This document shows positions 24,801 through 34,193 of a stretch of DNA of 64,000 bases, in pieces. The stretch comes from Roseitranquillus sediminis. GTDB taxonomy: Bacteria; Pseudomonadota; Alphaproteobacteria; Rhodobacterales; Rhodobacteraceae. The position numbers and the translations under genes were made by a program. The DNA is taken from NCBI RefSeq assembly GCF_016918935.1, contig NZ_JAFFOB010000019.1, positions 124,001 to 188,000 on the forward strand, written 5' to 3'. Position 1 is the first letter of the stretch, and each line of letters starts with the position of its first letter. The notes beneath the pieces are model-generated. The model searched no databases. It was not told the DNA's origin and saw nothing but the letters and a program-made list of their open reading frames with translations.

Positions 24801-25970
24801 TCAGGTCCGTCTTTCGCGAACCGCCTCGTCCGCTCGCTGTCGTGCTAGGTGGTCCACTTCCATCACGTGTTCAAGTGTGACGTCGGCGCACAGCGCAGTC
24901 TCACCGTCAAGCCGGGCCAGCACCTCCTCGACCACCTCCGCCATCTCGGCAAAGCCGATCCTGCGCTCGAGGAACGCGTCGAGCGCCGCTTCCTTGGCCG
25001 CGTTGAAGGCCGCGCCGCTCAGCGCGCCGGCGGCCATGACTTCGCGCGCGAGGCGCAGCGCCGGCCATCGCACCTCGTCCGGCGCGCGAAACGTGAGGCT
25101 CCCGACACGCGCTAGGTCCAGCCGCTCGACCGGCAGCGCCCGCCGCTCGGGCCAGTGCATGGCGTAGCCGATCGCATGACGCATGTCCGGTGGTCCCAGA
25201 TGCGCCATCAACCCGCCGTCGACGAAGCCTACCAGCGCGTGAACCAGGCTCTCGGGATGCACCAGCACCTCGATGCTCTCGGGCGCCACGCCGAAATACT
25301 CCCGCGTCTCGATCACCTCGAGCGCCTTGTTGAAGAGGCTGGCGCTGTCGATCGTGATCCGCTGGCCCATGTCCCAGTTGGGATGACAAGCAGCCTCCTC
25401 CGGTGTCGCCGCCGCCAGACGCTCCAGCGACCAGTCGCGAAACGCGCCGCCCGAGGCGGTTATGACGATGCGCTCGACCTGTTCCAGATCCTCGCCAACC
25501 AGCGCCTGGAAGACCGCCGAGTGCTCGCTGTCGACCGGCAGCACCGTCGCGCCGGCCTGGCGCGCGGTCCGCATGAGGAGTGGACCGGCGGCGACGAGGC
25601 TCTCCTTGTTTGCGAGGGCCAGCGTGCTTCCCTGCTCCAGTGCCTTGAGGCCCGGCGCCAGCCCGGCCGCGCCAACGATTGCGGACATGATCCAGTCGGC
25701 CTGCCGTTCCGCCGCCTCGAGAAGCGCCGCCTGCCCTGCGGCCGCCTCGATCCCGCTGCCTGCCAGCGCCTCGCGCAGATCGGCGAGGCACTCCGCGTGC
25801 GCCGTCACCGCAAGCTCGGCATGTAGCCGCCGCGCCTGCTCGGCCAGCAGGGCCACGTTGTGCCCCCCGGTCAGCGCGACGACGTCCCACTCCTCCGGCG
25901 ATGCAGCGATCAGCTCAACCGTGTTGCAACCGATCGAGCCGGTCGCGCCGAAGACGGAGGCGCGGCGCAT
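24801..25970 (-). CDS. dxr: 1-deoxy-D-xylulose-5-phosphate reductoisomerase
   Basis: 389-aa NADPH enzyme committing DXP to the MEP isoprenoid pathway. It has the NADPH-binding VFGATGSIGCNTVEL, LANKESLVAAG, the metal/substrate VDSEHSAVFQAL, ITASGGAFRDW, HPNWDMGQRITIDSASL and HPESLVHALVGF. Start ATG at 25970 overlaps the cdsA stop by one base (TGATG); the longer frame upstream is cdsA shadow. Confidence 0.96.
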   Translation of the reverse strand: MRRASVFGATGSIGCNTVELIAASPEEWDVVALTGGHNVALLAEQARRLHAELAVTAHAECLADLREALAGSGIEAAAGQAALLEAAERQADWIMSAIVGAAGLAPGLKALEQGSTLALANKESLVAAGPLLMRTARQAGATVLPVDSEHSAVFQALVGEDLEQVERIVITASGGAFRDWSLERLAAATPEEAACHPNWDMGQRITIDSASLFNKALEVIETREYFGVAPESIEVLVHPESLVHALVGFVDGGLMAHLGPPDMRHAIGYAMHWPERRALPVERLDLARVGSLTFRAPDEVRWPALRLAREVMAAGALSGAAFNAAKEAALDAFLERRIGFAEMAEVVEEVLARLDGETALCADVTLEHVMEVDHLARQRADEAVRERRT

Positions 25971-26761
25971 CAGTAGGCGAGTGGGGGAAAGACGACCAGC
26001 TGCTCGACCAGCAGGAAGAAGATGGAGGCGCCCAGCATCCCGTCGAAGCGGTCGAAGAGTCCCCCGTGCCCGGGCAGCAGCGTCGAGCTGTCCTTGACGC
26101 CCATCCGCCGCTTCACCGCGCTCTCTGCGATGTCGCCCAGCTGGCTCGCCATCGAGATCGCGATGCTCACGCCGATAAGCTGCGTGCTGCCGCCGAAGAT
26201 CGCTACGAAGACCGCGCCGACGATCGCCGCCGCGATCCAGCCGGCGACCGTGCCCGACCACGTCTTCTTGGGGCTCACGCGCGGCCAGAACTTCGGCCCG
26301 CCGAGCCAGCGGCCAGCGAAGTAGCCGCCGACATCCGTCACAATCACGACCGATACGAGCCAGAGCATCCAGTAAAAGCCGAAGCCCGTCCTCAGCACCA
26401 GCAGGCCATAGCCCGCGACGAGGATCAACGTGGTAAAGACGGCGAAGACGGTGCGATTTCGCTCGAGCTGGCCGATACCCACCATTGCCGGCGCCAGCAG
26501 GAACGGCAACGCAAACCCCGGCGGCAGGAATTCGCCTAGCAGGATGACACCGGCCGCCAGCCCAGCCAGAGGCAGCGCCATGCGGCTGCCGGCCTTGAGC
26601 ATCTGCACCAGTTCCCACGTCAGGACGGCGCAGACGACCGCCACCAGCGCGACGAAGATCCAGCCGCCGATCCAGACCGCCAGCAGGCCGAACACCGCGA
26701 TCACCGCGCTCGTGGCCAGCCGCGTGTTCAGATCCTCCCAGCGCCCGGGCGCGGGCGTCAT
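25970..26761 (-). CDS. cdsA: Phosphatidate cytidylyltransferase
   Basis: 263-aa inner-membrane enzyme that makes CDP-diacylglycerol from phosphatidate and CTP, the branch point of phospholipid synthesis. About seven TM helices and the C-terminal signature SQLGDIAESAVKRRMGVKD followed by LPGHGGLFDRFDG. ATGA overlap with the uppS stop. It begins with ATG at 26761. Confidence 0.95.
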   Translation of the reverse strand: MTPAPGRWEDLNTRLATSAVIAVFGLLAVWIGGWIFVALVAVVCAVLTWELVQMLKAGSRMALPLAGLAAGVILLGEFLPPGFALPFLLAPAMVGIGQLERNRTVFAVFTTLILVAGYGLLVLRTGFGFYWMLWLVSVVIVTDVGGYFAGRWLGGPKFWPRVSPKKTWSGTVAGWIAAAIVGAVFVAIFGGSTQLIGVSIAISMASQLGDIAESAVKRRMGVKDSSTLLPGHGGLFDRFDGMLGASIFFLLVEQLVVFPPLAY

Positions 26762-27513
26762 GTCGGAACGGCGCCGAACCGTCGCTCTCGCCGGGCGAAG
26801 TTGGCCACGAGCCGCGAGAACTCCGCGCGGGTGAAGTCCGGCCAGAGCGTGTCTACGAACTCGTACTCGGAATAGGCCGACTGCCAGAGCAGGAAGTTCG
26901 AGATCCGCGCTTCGCCGCTGGTGCGGATCACCAGGTCAGGGTCCGGAAGGACATAGGTGTCGAGGTAGCGTGCCAGCGTCTCGGCATCCACGCGCTCAGG
27001 GTCCAGCCGGCCCGCCGCAACCTCGCGCGCCAGGCGCTTGGTCGCCCGCGCCACCTCGTCCCGGCCGCCATAGTTCAGCGCCACGGTGAGATGCAGCAGG
27101 TCGTTATCGGCCGTCAGCAGCTCGAGCTCGTCCATCAGGCGCACGAGCGTCTCGTCGAGGCGGATGCGGTCGCCGATGAAGCGCACCCGCACGCCGTGAT
27201 CTACCAGCGTCTGCGCCTCGCGGGTTATGTAACGACGGAAGAGGCTCATCAGTCCCGAGACCTCGGCCTGCGTCCGCTTCCAATTCTCGGTCGAGAAGGC
27301 AAAGACGGTCAGATACTTGATCCCGAGATCGGGGCACGCCTCCATGATCTCGCGCACCCGCTGGCCGCCGGCATGGTGACCGTAGAGCCGCGGCTTGCCG
27401 CGTGCCTGCGCCCAGCGGCCGTTGCCGTCCATGATGATCGCGACGTGCCGCGGTCCGGTCCGTTCGTGATAGGCTCCGTCCACCGGGGCACCCTCCTGGA
27501 GAACAGCAGGCAT
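26758..27513 (-). CDS. uppS: Isoprenyl transferase (undecaprenyl pyrophosphate synthase)
   Basis: 251-aa cis-prenyltransferase that makes the C55 carrier for peptidoglycan and O-antigen. Signature HVAIIMDGNGRWAQARG, then GHHAGGQRVREIM, FAFSTENWKR, and the C-terminal DLVIRTSGEARISNFLLWQ. It starts at ATG 27513, where the frr stop ends (TGATG). Confidence 0.96.
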   Translation of the reverse strand: MPAVLQEGAPVDGAYHERTGPRHVAIIMDGNGRWAQARGKPRLYGHHAGGQRVREIMEACPDLGIKYLTVFAFSTENWKRTQAEVSGLMSLFRRYITREAQTLVDHGVRVRFIGDRIRLDETLVRLMDELELLTADNDLLHLTVALNYGGRDEVARATKRLAREVAAGRLDPERVDAETLARYLDTYVLPDPDLVIRTSGEARISNFLLWQSAYSEYEFVDTLWPDFTRAEFSRLVANFARRERRFGAVPT

Positions 27514-28076
27514 CAGACCTGCATGATCTCTTCCTGTTTCGTCTCGAGCGCGCGGTCCACCGCCTTGATGTACTCGTCGGTGAGGCTCTGCACCTCGTCG
27601 CCCCAGATCTTGTGGTCGTCCTCACTCATGCCCTCGGACTTCGCGCGCTTCAGCCGGTCCATCCCGTCGCGGCGCACGTTGCGCACCGCGACACGGGCGT
27701 GCTCGGCATACTGAGCCGCAACCCTTGACAATTCCCTACGACGTTCCTCGTTCAGCTCAGGGATCGGCAGGCGGATGATGGTGCCGTCGGTCTGCGGATT
27801 GATGCCGAGGCCGCTCTCCCGGATCGCCTTCTCGACCTTGCTGACCATCGACTTGTCCCAGACGTTGATCGTCACCATCCGCGGCTCAGGTACGTTGACG
27901 GTGCCGAGCTGGTTGATCGGAGTCTGCTGGCCGTAGGCATCGACATGCACCGGCTCAAGCATGTTGGCCGAGGCGCGGCCGGTCCTCAGTGAAGCGAATT
28001 CGGTCTTCAGCGCCGCCATCGCGCCGTCCATGCGCCGCTTCAGGTCGTCGATGTCCAGCTCGAACTCGTCCGCCAT
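27513..28076 (-). CDS. frr: Ribosome recycling factor
   Basis: 187-aa RRF that with EF-G splits post-termination ribosomes. Family blocks [48 protein letters not shown] and [14 protein letters not shown]. Length is standard. ATG 28076 has GGGGAGAG immediately upstream. Between pyrH and uppS as in most alphaproteobacteria. Confidence 0.97.
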   Translation of the reverse strand: MADEFELDIDDLKRRMDGAMAALKTEFASLRTGRASANMLEPVHVDAYGQQTPINQLGTVNVPEPRMVTINVWDKSMVSKVEKAIRESGLGINPQTDGTIIRLPIPELNEERRRELSRVAAQYAEHARVAVRNVRRDGMDRLKRAKSEGMSEDDHKIWGDEVQSLTDEYIKAVDRALETKQEEIMQV

Positions 28077-28125
28077 GCTCTCCCCGCTGATCGCCTCTCG
28101 AATGTTCGGCGCCTCTATATCGCCA

Positions 28126-28881
28126 TCAGGAGACGATTGTATAGGTGCCCTGTCCGGCGAGGATCCCCCGGAAGCCGCCCGGTTCGTCGAGGCTGAAGAC
28201 GATGATCGGCAGGCGGTTGTCGCGCGCGAGCGCGATCGCGCTCGCGTCCATGACGCCGAGGTGCTGCGCCAGCACTTCGTCGTAGGTCACAGTGTCGTAG
28301 CGGCGCGCGTCCGGGTTCTTCTTCGGGTCGCGGTCGTACACGCCGTCAACCTTGGTGCCCTTGAAGATCGCCTCGCAGCTCATCTCGTTGGCGCGCAGCG
28401 TCGCAGCGGTATCGGTCGTGAAGTACGGGTTTCCCGTCCCGGCGGCGAAGATGCAGACCCGCTTCTTCTCGAGGTGACGGACCGCGCGGCGGCGGATGTA
28501 GGGCTCGCAGATCTGGTCCATAGGGATCGCGCTGATGACGCGGGTGTAGACGCCCATGCCCTCGAGCGCCGACTGCATGGCCAGCGCGTTCATCACCGTC
28601 GCCAGCATTCCCATGTAGTCGGCGGTGGTCCGCTCCATTCCCTGCGCCGAGCCTTGGAGGCCGCGGAAGATGTTGCCGCCGCCGATGACCATGCAGATCT
28701 CGACGCCGAGATCACGCACCGACTTCACCTCGCTGGCGATGCGCGCGACCGTCGGCGGGTGCAGGCCGAAGCCCTGGTCGCCCATCAGCGCCTCGCCGGA
28801 GATCTTGAGCATCACGCGGGAATAGGTCGGCTGGCGCGGATGGTTGGTGCTTTGGTCCACGTGCGCCCCCGGCTTTTGCAT
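28126..28881 (-). CDS. pyrH: Uridylate kinase (UMP kinase)
   Basis: 251-aa hexameric amino-acid-kinase-fold enzyme phosphorylating UMP. It has [51 protein letters not shown], and the C-terminal [20 protein letters not shown]. The first 20 or so residues (from ATG 28881) are unconserved; GTG 28860 is a possible alternative start. No rpsB-tsf lies upstream; it is instead divergent from miaA across 58 bp. Confidence 0.95.
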   Translation of the reverse strand: MQKPGAHVDQSTNHPRQPTYSRVMLKISGEALMGDQGFGLHPPTVARIASEVKSVRDLGVEICMVIGGGNIFRGLQGSAQGMERTTADYMGMLATVMNALAMQSALEGMGVYTRVISAIPMDQICEPYIRRRAVRHLEKKRVCIFAAGTGNPYFTTDTAATLRANEMSCEAIFKGTKVDGVYDRDPKKNPDARRYDTVTYDEVLAQHLGVMDASAIALARDNRLPIIVFSLDEPGGFRGILAGQGTYTIVS

Positions 28882-28939
28882 TCGGCGGCAAAATGTCGGA
28901 AAAGCCGGCGGGGTTCAACAGTCGCTTGGAACGTGTTTC

Positions 28940-29803
28940 GTGCGCGAGATCATCGAGCGGCTCGACGCCGAACGGCCGGTGCTGATCGCGGGTCCGACAG
29001 GCTCCGGCAAGTCGGCGCTGGCGATGGAGGTGGCGGCGCGGACCGGCGGCGTCGTCGTCAACGCCGACGCGCTGCAGGTCTTCTCCGACTGGCGCTTGCT
29101 GACCGCCCGACCCTCGCCCGAGGATGAGGCGCGCGTGCTGCACGCGCTCTATGGCCACGTGGCGGGAGACATCGACTATTCCGTCGGCGCCTGGTTGCGT
29201 GACGTGACCCCCTTCCTCGGGCATCGCAGGCCAGTTATCGTCGGCGGCACCGGCCTCTACTTCATGGCGCTCACAGAAGGACTCGCCGACATTCCACCTG
29301 TCCCGCAGGAGGTCCGGCAGGCGGCACGCGATCGGCCCGCCGAGGTCCTGCTGGCCGAGATCGACGCCGCGACGGCCGCGCGCATCGACTGCGCGAACCC
29401 TGCTCGCGTCCGCCGCGCCTGGGAAGTCTTGCAAGCAACGGGTCGTGGCCTCGCCGAGTGGCAAGACCGGCCGACGCCGGCTATCCTGCCCCTGGCTGAC
29501 ACGCAGGCGCTGCTCGTCGAATGTCCGCCGGAGCGTCTGACGCCCCGGCTTGCCGCGCGGATCGACAAGATGCTCACCGACGGCGCAGTGGACGAAGCGC
29601 AGGCGAACCGGCCGGGCTGGAATCCCGCGCGGCCTTCCGCCAAGGCAATCGGCGCGGCAGAGCTGATGGCGCACCTCGACGGCCGCCTCCCCCTCGAAGA
29701 GGTTCGCGAGCGCATGGTCGTCGCAACCCGTCAGTTTGCGAAGCGCCAGCGGACGTGGTTCCGCGCCCGGATGCGCGGCTGGACTCCGATCTCGCTGCCG
29801 TGA
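28940..29803 (+). CDS. miaA: tRNA dimethylallyltransferase
   Basis: 287-aa enzyme that adds the dimethylallyl group to A37 of tRNAs reading UNN codons. P-loop VLIAGPTGSGKSALAME, VVNADALQVFSDW, the block GGTGLYFMALTEGLADIP, and RQFAKRQRTWFR near the end. I start at GTG 28940; residues upstream in frame lie in the pyrH promoter/N-terminal region and are not conserved. It depends on DMAPP from the MEP pathway, to which dxr here contributes. Confidence 0.93.
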   Translation: MREIIERLDAERPVLIAGPTGSGKSALAMEVAARTGGVVVNADALQVFSDWRLLTARPSPEDEARVLHALYGHVAGDIDYSVGAWLRDVTPFLGHRRPVIVGGTGLYFMALTEGLADIPPVPQEVRQAARDRPAEVLLAEIDAATAARIDCANPARVRRAWEVLQATGRGLAEWQDRPTPAILPLADTQALLVECPPERLTPRLAARIDKMLTDGAVDEAQANRPGWNPARPSAKAIGAAELMAHLDGRLPLEEVRERMVVATRQFAKRQRTWFRARMRGWTPISLP

Positions 29804-29964
29804 TGCGGCGTGGGCCCGGCGTTCAACCTTCCATCTTGCACCCGCACTGCTTTGCCCCTTTCATCCCGTCGAAGCGATTAACGGTCATCCGCTAGCCGCA
29901 AGAACCGCAGGCGGCGATGCGGCGACGCCATCGCGATCGACCAGGCCGAGGAGGCTACAGTCCC

Positions 29965-31641
29965 GTGTCAACGATCGGCCGACCTAGGATCCACCCTGCC
30001 GTCCGGATGTACGCGGCCGAGCTCCGCGCCGGGAGTCTCTCCCGCCGCGAGTTCCTGACGCGCGCGACTGCCCTCGGCGTCTCGTCGGGCACGGCCTATG
30101 GGATCATCGGTCTCGCGGCACCAGCGGCTCGAGCACAGGAGGCGCGAGGCGGCGGCACGCTCCGTGTCCAGATGGACATCATCGCGATGAAGGACCCGCG
30201 CCTCTGGGACTGGAGCGAGATGGCCAACTTCGGCCGCGGCTGGCTCGAGTACCTGGTCGAGTACCAGGCGGACGGCACATTCCGCCCGATGCTGCTCGAC
30301 TCGTGGCAGGTGAACGACGACGCGACCGAGTACGTGCTGCGCGTTCGCCCCGGCGTGACGTGGAACAATGACGACGCACTGACGGCGGAGCATGTCGCCT
30401 ACAATTTCCGCCGCTGGGCCGACCCGGCCGTCGAAGGCAATTCGATGGCGTCCCGATTTGCCAATATTGTCGATTTCTCCACTGGCGAAGTGCGCGACGG
30501 CACGCTTGAGGTGGTGGACGACACGACCCTGCGCGTCTCGCTGCCCGAACCCAACATCGCGCTGATCGCGAACCTCGCCGACTATCCGGCGGCCATTGTC
30601 CATCCCTCCTACGACGGCGGCAATCCCATCGAGCAGCCGATCGGCACCGGTCCCTACCTGCCCGCGGAGTACGTCTTGAACGAGCGGGGCGTCCTCGTCC
30701 GCAACCGCGAGCATGACTGGTGGGGCCAAGACGTCTATGGCGGCGCCACCCTCGACCGGATCGAGTACCTCGACTACGGTACCGATCCCGCCACCTGGCT
30801 CGCGGCCATTGAGGCAGGCGAGGTCGACATGCTCTACGAGAGCGTCGGCGAGTTCATCGCGATCCTCGACACGCTGGAGCTGGTGAAGTCCGAGGCCGTG
30901 ACCGCGAACACCATCGTGATCCGGCCTAACCAGAGGGCGGAGGTCGGGGGACGGCGCCCCTACACGGACGTGCGCGTCCGCAGGGCGCTCCAGCTCGCCT
31001 GCAGCAACGAGATCCTGCTGGAGCTCGGCTACCAGAGCCTCGGCATCGTCGCTGCAAACCACCACGTCTGCCCGATCCATCCAGAATACGCCGAGATCGG
31101 ACCGGCCGAGCACGACCCCGACCTGGCGCTCGCCCTGATGGAAGAGGCGGGTATGGCAGACTTCGAGCACGAGCTGGTCTCGCTCGACGACGGCTATCAG
31201 CGCGACACCTGTGACGCGGTCGCGGCGCAGCTGCGAGATGCGGGGCTTCTCGTGCGGCGCACCATCCTGCCGAGCTCGTCCTACGTCCAGGACTGGCAGA
31301 ACTTCGCGTTCTCCGCGACGGAGTGGAGCCAGCGGCCGCTGGGCGTCCAGGTGCTCGCGTTGGCCTACCGCTCCGGCGAGCCTTGGAACGAGACGGGCTT
31401 TTCCAATGCCCGCTTCGATCAGCTCCTCGCCGAGGCCATGGCCATCGCCGAGGCCGAAAGACGCAGCGTCGTGATGGCCGAGCTAGAGCAACTCCTGCGC
31501 GAAGAAGGCGTCATCATCCAGCCCTACTGGCGCTCGACCTACCGCCACTTCCGCGAGGGCGTGACGGGGGCCGAGATGCACCCGATGTTCGAGATCTATC
31601 CCTATAGGCTCGGCTGGGCGGGAATGCGCCCAGCCGACTGA
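29965..31641 (+). CDS. Tat-exported peptide/oligopeptide ABC substrate-binding protein
   Basis: 558-aa family 5 (OppA/DppA type) solute-binding protein. The N-terminus has a twin-arginine motif SRREFLTRATALG followed by a hydrophobic segment and APAARAQEA, so it is probably Tat-exported. The body has FRPMLLDSWQVNDDATEYVLRVRPGVTWNNDD, VEYNFRRW-like VAYNFRRWADP, GTGPY and the tail block WRSTYRHFREGV. GTG at 29965 with GAGGAGG 10 nt upstream is the start. No permease or ATPase genes are adjacent, so it is an orphan here; its partner may be elsewhere. Confidence 0.88.
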   Translation: MSTIGRPRIHPAVRMYAAELRAGSLSRREFLTRATALGVSSGTAYGIIGLAAPAARAQEARGGGTLRVQMDIIAMKDPRLWDWSEMANFGRGWLEYLVEYQADGTFRPMLLDSWQVNDDATEYVLRVRPGVTWNNDDALTAEHVAYNFRRWADPAVEGNSMASRFANIVDFSTGEVRDGTLEVVDDTTLRVSLPEPNIALIANLADYPAAIVHPSYDGGNPIEQPIGTGPYLPAEYVLNERGVLVRNREHDWWGQDVYGGATLDRIEYLDYGTDPATWLAAIEAGEVDMLYESVGEFIAILDTLELVKSEAVTANTIVIRPNQRAEVGGRRPYTDVRVRRALQLACSNEILLELGYQSLGIVAANHHVCPIHPEYAEIGPAEHDPDLALALMEEAGMADFEHELVSLDDGYQRDTCDAVAAQLRDAGLLVRRTILPSSSYVQDWQNFAFSATEWSQRPLGVQVLALAYRSGEPWNETGFSNARFDQLLAEAMAIAEAERRSVVMAELEQLLREEGVIIQPYWRSTYRHFREGVTGAEMHPMFEIYPYRLGWAGMRPAD

Positions 31642-31653
31642 CTCGTGCGGCGT

Positions 31654-33174
31654 TCAGAGCACGTAGGTGGCGTAGATCGTCAGGTAGAGCCACAGGAAGA
31701 GCACGATCAGCGTGACGTGGCTGAAAAGCCGGAACCTCAGGCTCGACCCGCGCCGACGGTGCCGACCTAGGCGCGCCGGTGAGGTCACGATGTCGGTGAA
31801 GTAGCGCCACGAGATGCCAAGCAGGTAGAGCGAGGTCACGGATATGGTGAACGCGACGAAGTCGCCCAGCAGCGTATTCTCGCGCTCGAACACGATCACT
31901 GCGGAGATGGCAAAGAAGATCACCGTCATCAGCAGGATCTCGGAGAGCGAACTCGACCGTCGCCTGATGTCCCGCACCCGCTCGATTTCGGCGCGTGTCC
32001 GCGCGCGGTGCTCCGGGTCGCGCCGCAGGCTGAACTGCACGAAGAGCTCTGAATGGAGCGCTAGAACCTCGTCGTGCCGCCGCACAAGCTGGTTGAGGAT
32101 GTTCGCCTGGATGATGCCGTAGAACAGAGCCAGCGCGTTGAGATAGTTGAAGTAGTTTTCGGCGGGCGAGCCATCGAAGATCACGATGACCGCGCCAATT
32201 GCCAGCGTCGAGATCAGCACGATCTTGTAGTTCGCGGTGTTGTCGTCGGCCCGCGTCGACACGGCAAGGCCACCGAGGATGAAGGCCGCCCCCATCAGGA
32301 AGCCGACCGTCGGCGACGCATAGCCCAGCACGAAGAGGAAGATCGGCCCGAGCACCGGCGAGAGCAGCGCGACCAGCCCGGTCGCGTTGGTCGACGCCAG
32401 CTTGTAGCCCATGTGGAAGAAAACGCTGGAGAGAAAGAAGAAGGCGCCGACCGTTAGCGACAGCGCCATGAAGCTCAGATCGCGGCCGCCTTCGCTGAGC
32501 GTCTCGCCTGACCACCAGAAGATGAGGAACATGAAGAGGAACGCGAACCCGTTTCGCACCGCCATGACGAAGAAGAAGTTCTGCCACTCCCCCAGTTCCT
32601 TGTCGGCCGCGATCAGCACCTGGATGATCGACACGGCGAGCGCCATGGATACCGCAGACAGCAGCGGCAGCCCGTCGAGCCAGTCGAAGCCGTCCTGCAT
32701 CAGCGCCTCGATCCCGTTGAAGTTCAGCACCGAGAAGCCGGCGACGAGAAGCAGGATGCCGAGGCCCGCGCCGGTAAAGCTGTCGTCCTTCTTGGGCAGG
32801 ACGAAGAACAGGAGCGCCGAGACGAAAATCGGCCAGGATTCGAAGAGGACCGCCGCCTCGGACAGGCTGGAAGTGCGGGCCGAGAAGATGAGCGCCGTGT
32901 AGGACACCGAAACGAAGATTCCGTCGAGGATCGTGACTGCCAGGAACCGCACAGTGCGCCGCCGTTCGGCGAAGAAGCGGCGGAGAAAGTCGCGCGGCGT
33001 CAGGCGCCATGCGAAGACCCCCGCCAATATCGAGCCGATGAGCTCGGTCAGGCCGATGAACAGCGCCGCCGCGTTCGCGTATTCGACGCCGACGAGCAGG
33101 ATGAAGGCCGGCTGCACCGACCAGAGTACCGCCGAAATCAGGATCAGGTAGATCGCCCTGCTCTCGGTAAACAC
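31654..33174 (-). CDS. EamA/DMT-like membrane transporter with extended C-terminal membrane domain
   Basis: 506 aa, far longer than the usual 280-310 aa. The first 320 residues give about ten TM helices with EamA character (ALFIGLTELIGSILAG, ATGLVALLSPVLGPIFLFVLGY, GAAFILGGLAV). Two more helices follow, then a charged cytosolic stretch (about 395-440, arginine rich: EHRARTRAEIERVRDIRRR) and three further helices to the C-terminus. Substrate unknown. GTG at 33174 is preceded by GGGGAAG. Convergent with the peptide-binding protein gene (12-bp gap) and divergent from the DUF1206 gene. Confidence 0.75.
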   Translation of the reverse strand: MFTESRAIYLILISAVLWSVQPAFILLVGVEYANAAALFIGLTELIGSILAGVFAWRLTPRDFLRRFFAERRRTVRFLAVTILDGIFVSVSYTALIFSARTSSLSEAAVLFESWPIFVSALLFFVLPKKDDSFTGAGLGILLLVAGFSVLNFNGIEALMQDGFDWLDGLPLLSAVSMALAVSIIQVLIAADKELGEWQNFFFVMAVRNGFAFLFMFLIFWWSGETLSEGGRDLSFMALSLTVGAFFFLSSVFFHMGYKLASTNATGLVALLSPVLGPIFLFVLGYASPTVGFLMGAAFILGGLAVSTRADDNTANYKIVLISTLAIGAVIVIFDGSPAENYFNYLNALALFYGIIQANILNQLVRRHDEVLALHSELFVQFSLRRDPEHRARTRAEIERVRDIRRRSSSLSEILLMTVIFFAISAVIVFERENTLLGDFVAFTISVTSLYLLGISWRYFTDIVTSPARLGRHRRRGSSLRFRLFSHVTLIVLFLWLYLTIYATYVL

Positions 33175-33341
33175 TGCACTTCCCCCGGCTGTCGGTCTGG
33201 CTGGCGCACGGCAGCAGACGGCGATCGGATCAGCTAGACCACATCCCGCGACCACTCAACACCACCGAAGCCGACAGTTCCGGCCCTAGGTACCGCGGAA
33301 CATCCGTGGCGTGCGGCCGTTGATGCTGAAGGGAGGCAGCG

Positions 33342-34193
33342 ATGTCGCAACACGATCTTTCATGGGCGGTGCCCGTCATGCGCATCGGCTACGCCGGCCG
33401 CGGCATCGTGTATCTCGTTGTGGCCGGCTTCTCGCTCTACGCGATCTGGCGCGGCGGGCAGGCCGAGAGCACCTCCTCGGCCCTGTCGCAGCTCGAGACG
33501 ACGTGGTGGGGCAACGGTGTGCTGCTGCTGATCTTCATCGGGATGATGGCCTACGCCGTCTGGCGCCTGCTCGACGCGTTCTATGACCTCGAAGCCTATG
33601 GCGCGGACGGGACGGGTATCATCGCGCGCATAGGCATGGTGGTGACCGGGCTGGCCCACCTGTCGATCGGCATACTCGCCTTCTCGCTCCTCTTCACCGG
33701 GGGCGGCGGAAGCGGCCAAGGCTCGTCAATTCCGCGCGCGATCGGCTGGGTCATGCGGCTTCCCGGCGGACGCTGGATCGTCGGGGTGGTCGGGCTGATC
33801 GTGATCGGCGCGGGCGTCTACTACCTGCACAAGGCGTGGAAGGAAAAATATCGCAGACACCTGCGCGCCAACCGCTTCACCACGCGCTGGAACGTTGTCC
33901 TCAAGGCGGGCGTCGCCGCGCAGGGGGTCGTGATCGCGATCGTCGGCCTGCTCTTCGTCTACGCCGCCCTGCAAGCCGATCCGTCTGAAGCCGGCGGCGT
34001 GGGCGAAGCGTTCCAGTGGCTGTCGCAGCAAGCTTACGGCCAGATCCTGGTCGCCGTCGTCTGCATCGGCCTTCTCGGCTTTGCAATCTTCTGCTTCGTG
34101 AATGCGGCCTACCGCATCGTGCCAAAGGTCGCTGGCGACGACGTCGAGACGCTGGCGGCGAGGCTCAAGGACAAGGCGGAGTCAGTGGCCTAG
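33342..34193 (+). CDS. DUF1206 integral membrane protein
   Basis: 283-aa protein with six predicted TM helices arranged as three related pairs, matching the DUF1206 family (repeated pattern [52 protein letters not shown]). Function unknown. ATG at 33342 with GGGAGGCAGCG upstream. The stop is interlocked with the lytic transglycosylase stop on the other strand in CTAG. Confidence 0.85.
   Translation: MSQHDLSWAVPVMRIGYAGRGIVYLVVAGFSLYAIWRGGQAESTSSALSQLETTWWGNGVLLLIFIGMMAYAVWRLLDAFYDLEAYGADGTGIIARIGMVVTGLAHLSIGILAFSLLFTGGGGSGQGSSIPRAIGWVMRLPGGRWIVGVVGLIVIGAGVYYLHKAWKEKYRRHLRANRFTTRWNVVLKAGVAAQGVVIAIVGLLFVYAALQADPSEAGGVGEAFQWLSQQAYGQILVAVVCIGLLGFAIFCFVNAAYRIVPKVAGDDVETLAARLKDKAESVA

Noticed and set aside
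28860-28881. GTG at 28860 as the only start of pyrH
   Set aside because: No Shine-Dalgarno clearly favours either ATG 28881 or GTG 28860, so I left the longer form and flagged the alternative.
33296-33312. Short hairpin CCGCGGA-ACA-TCCGTGG between the EamA-like and DUF1206 genes
   Set aside because: Too small and with a wobble pair; it is not followed by a T-run and lies in a divergent promoter gap.
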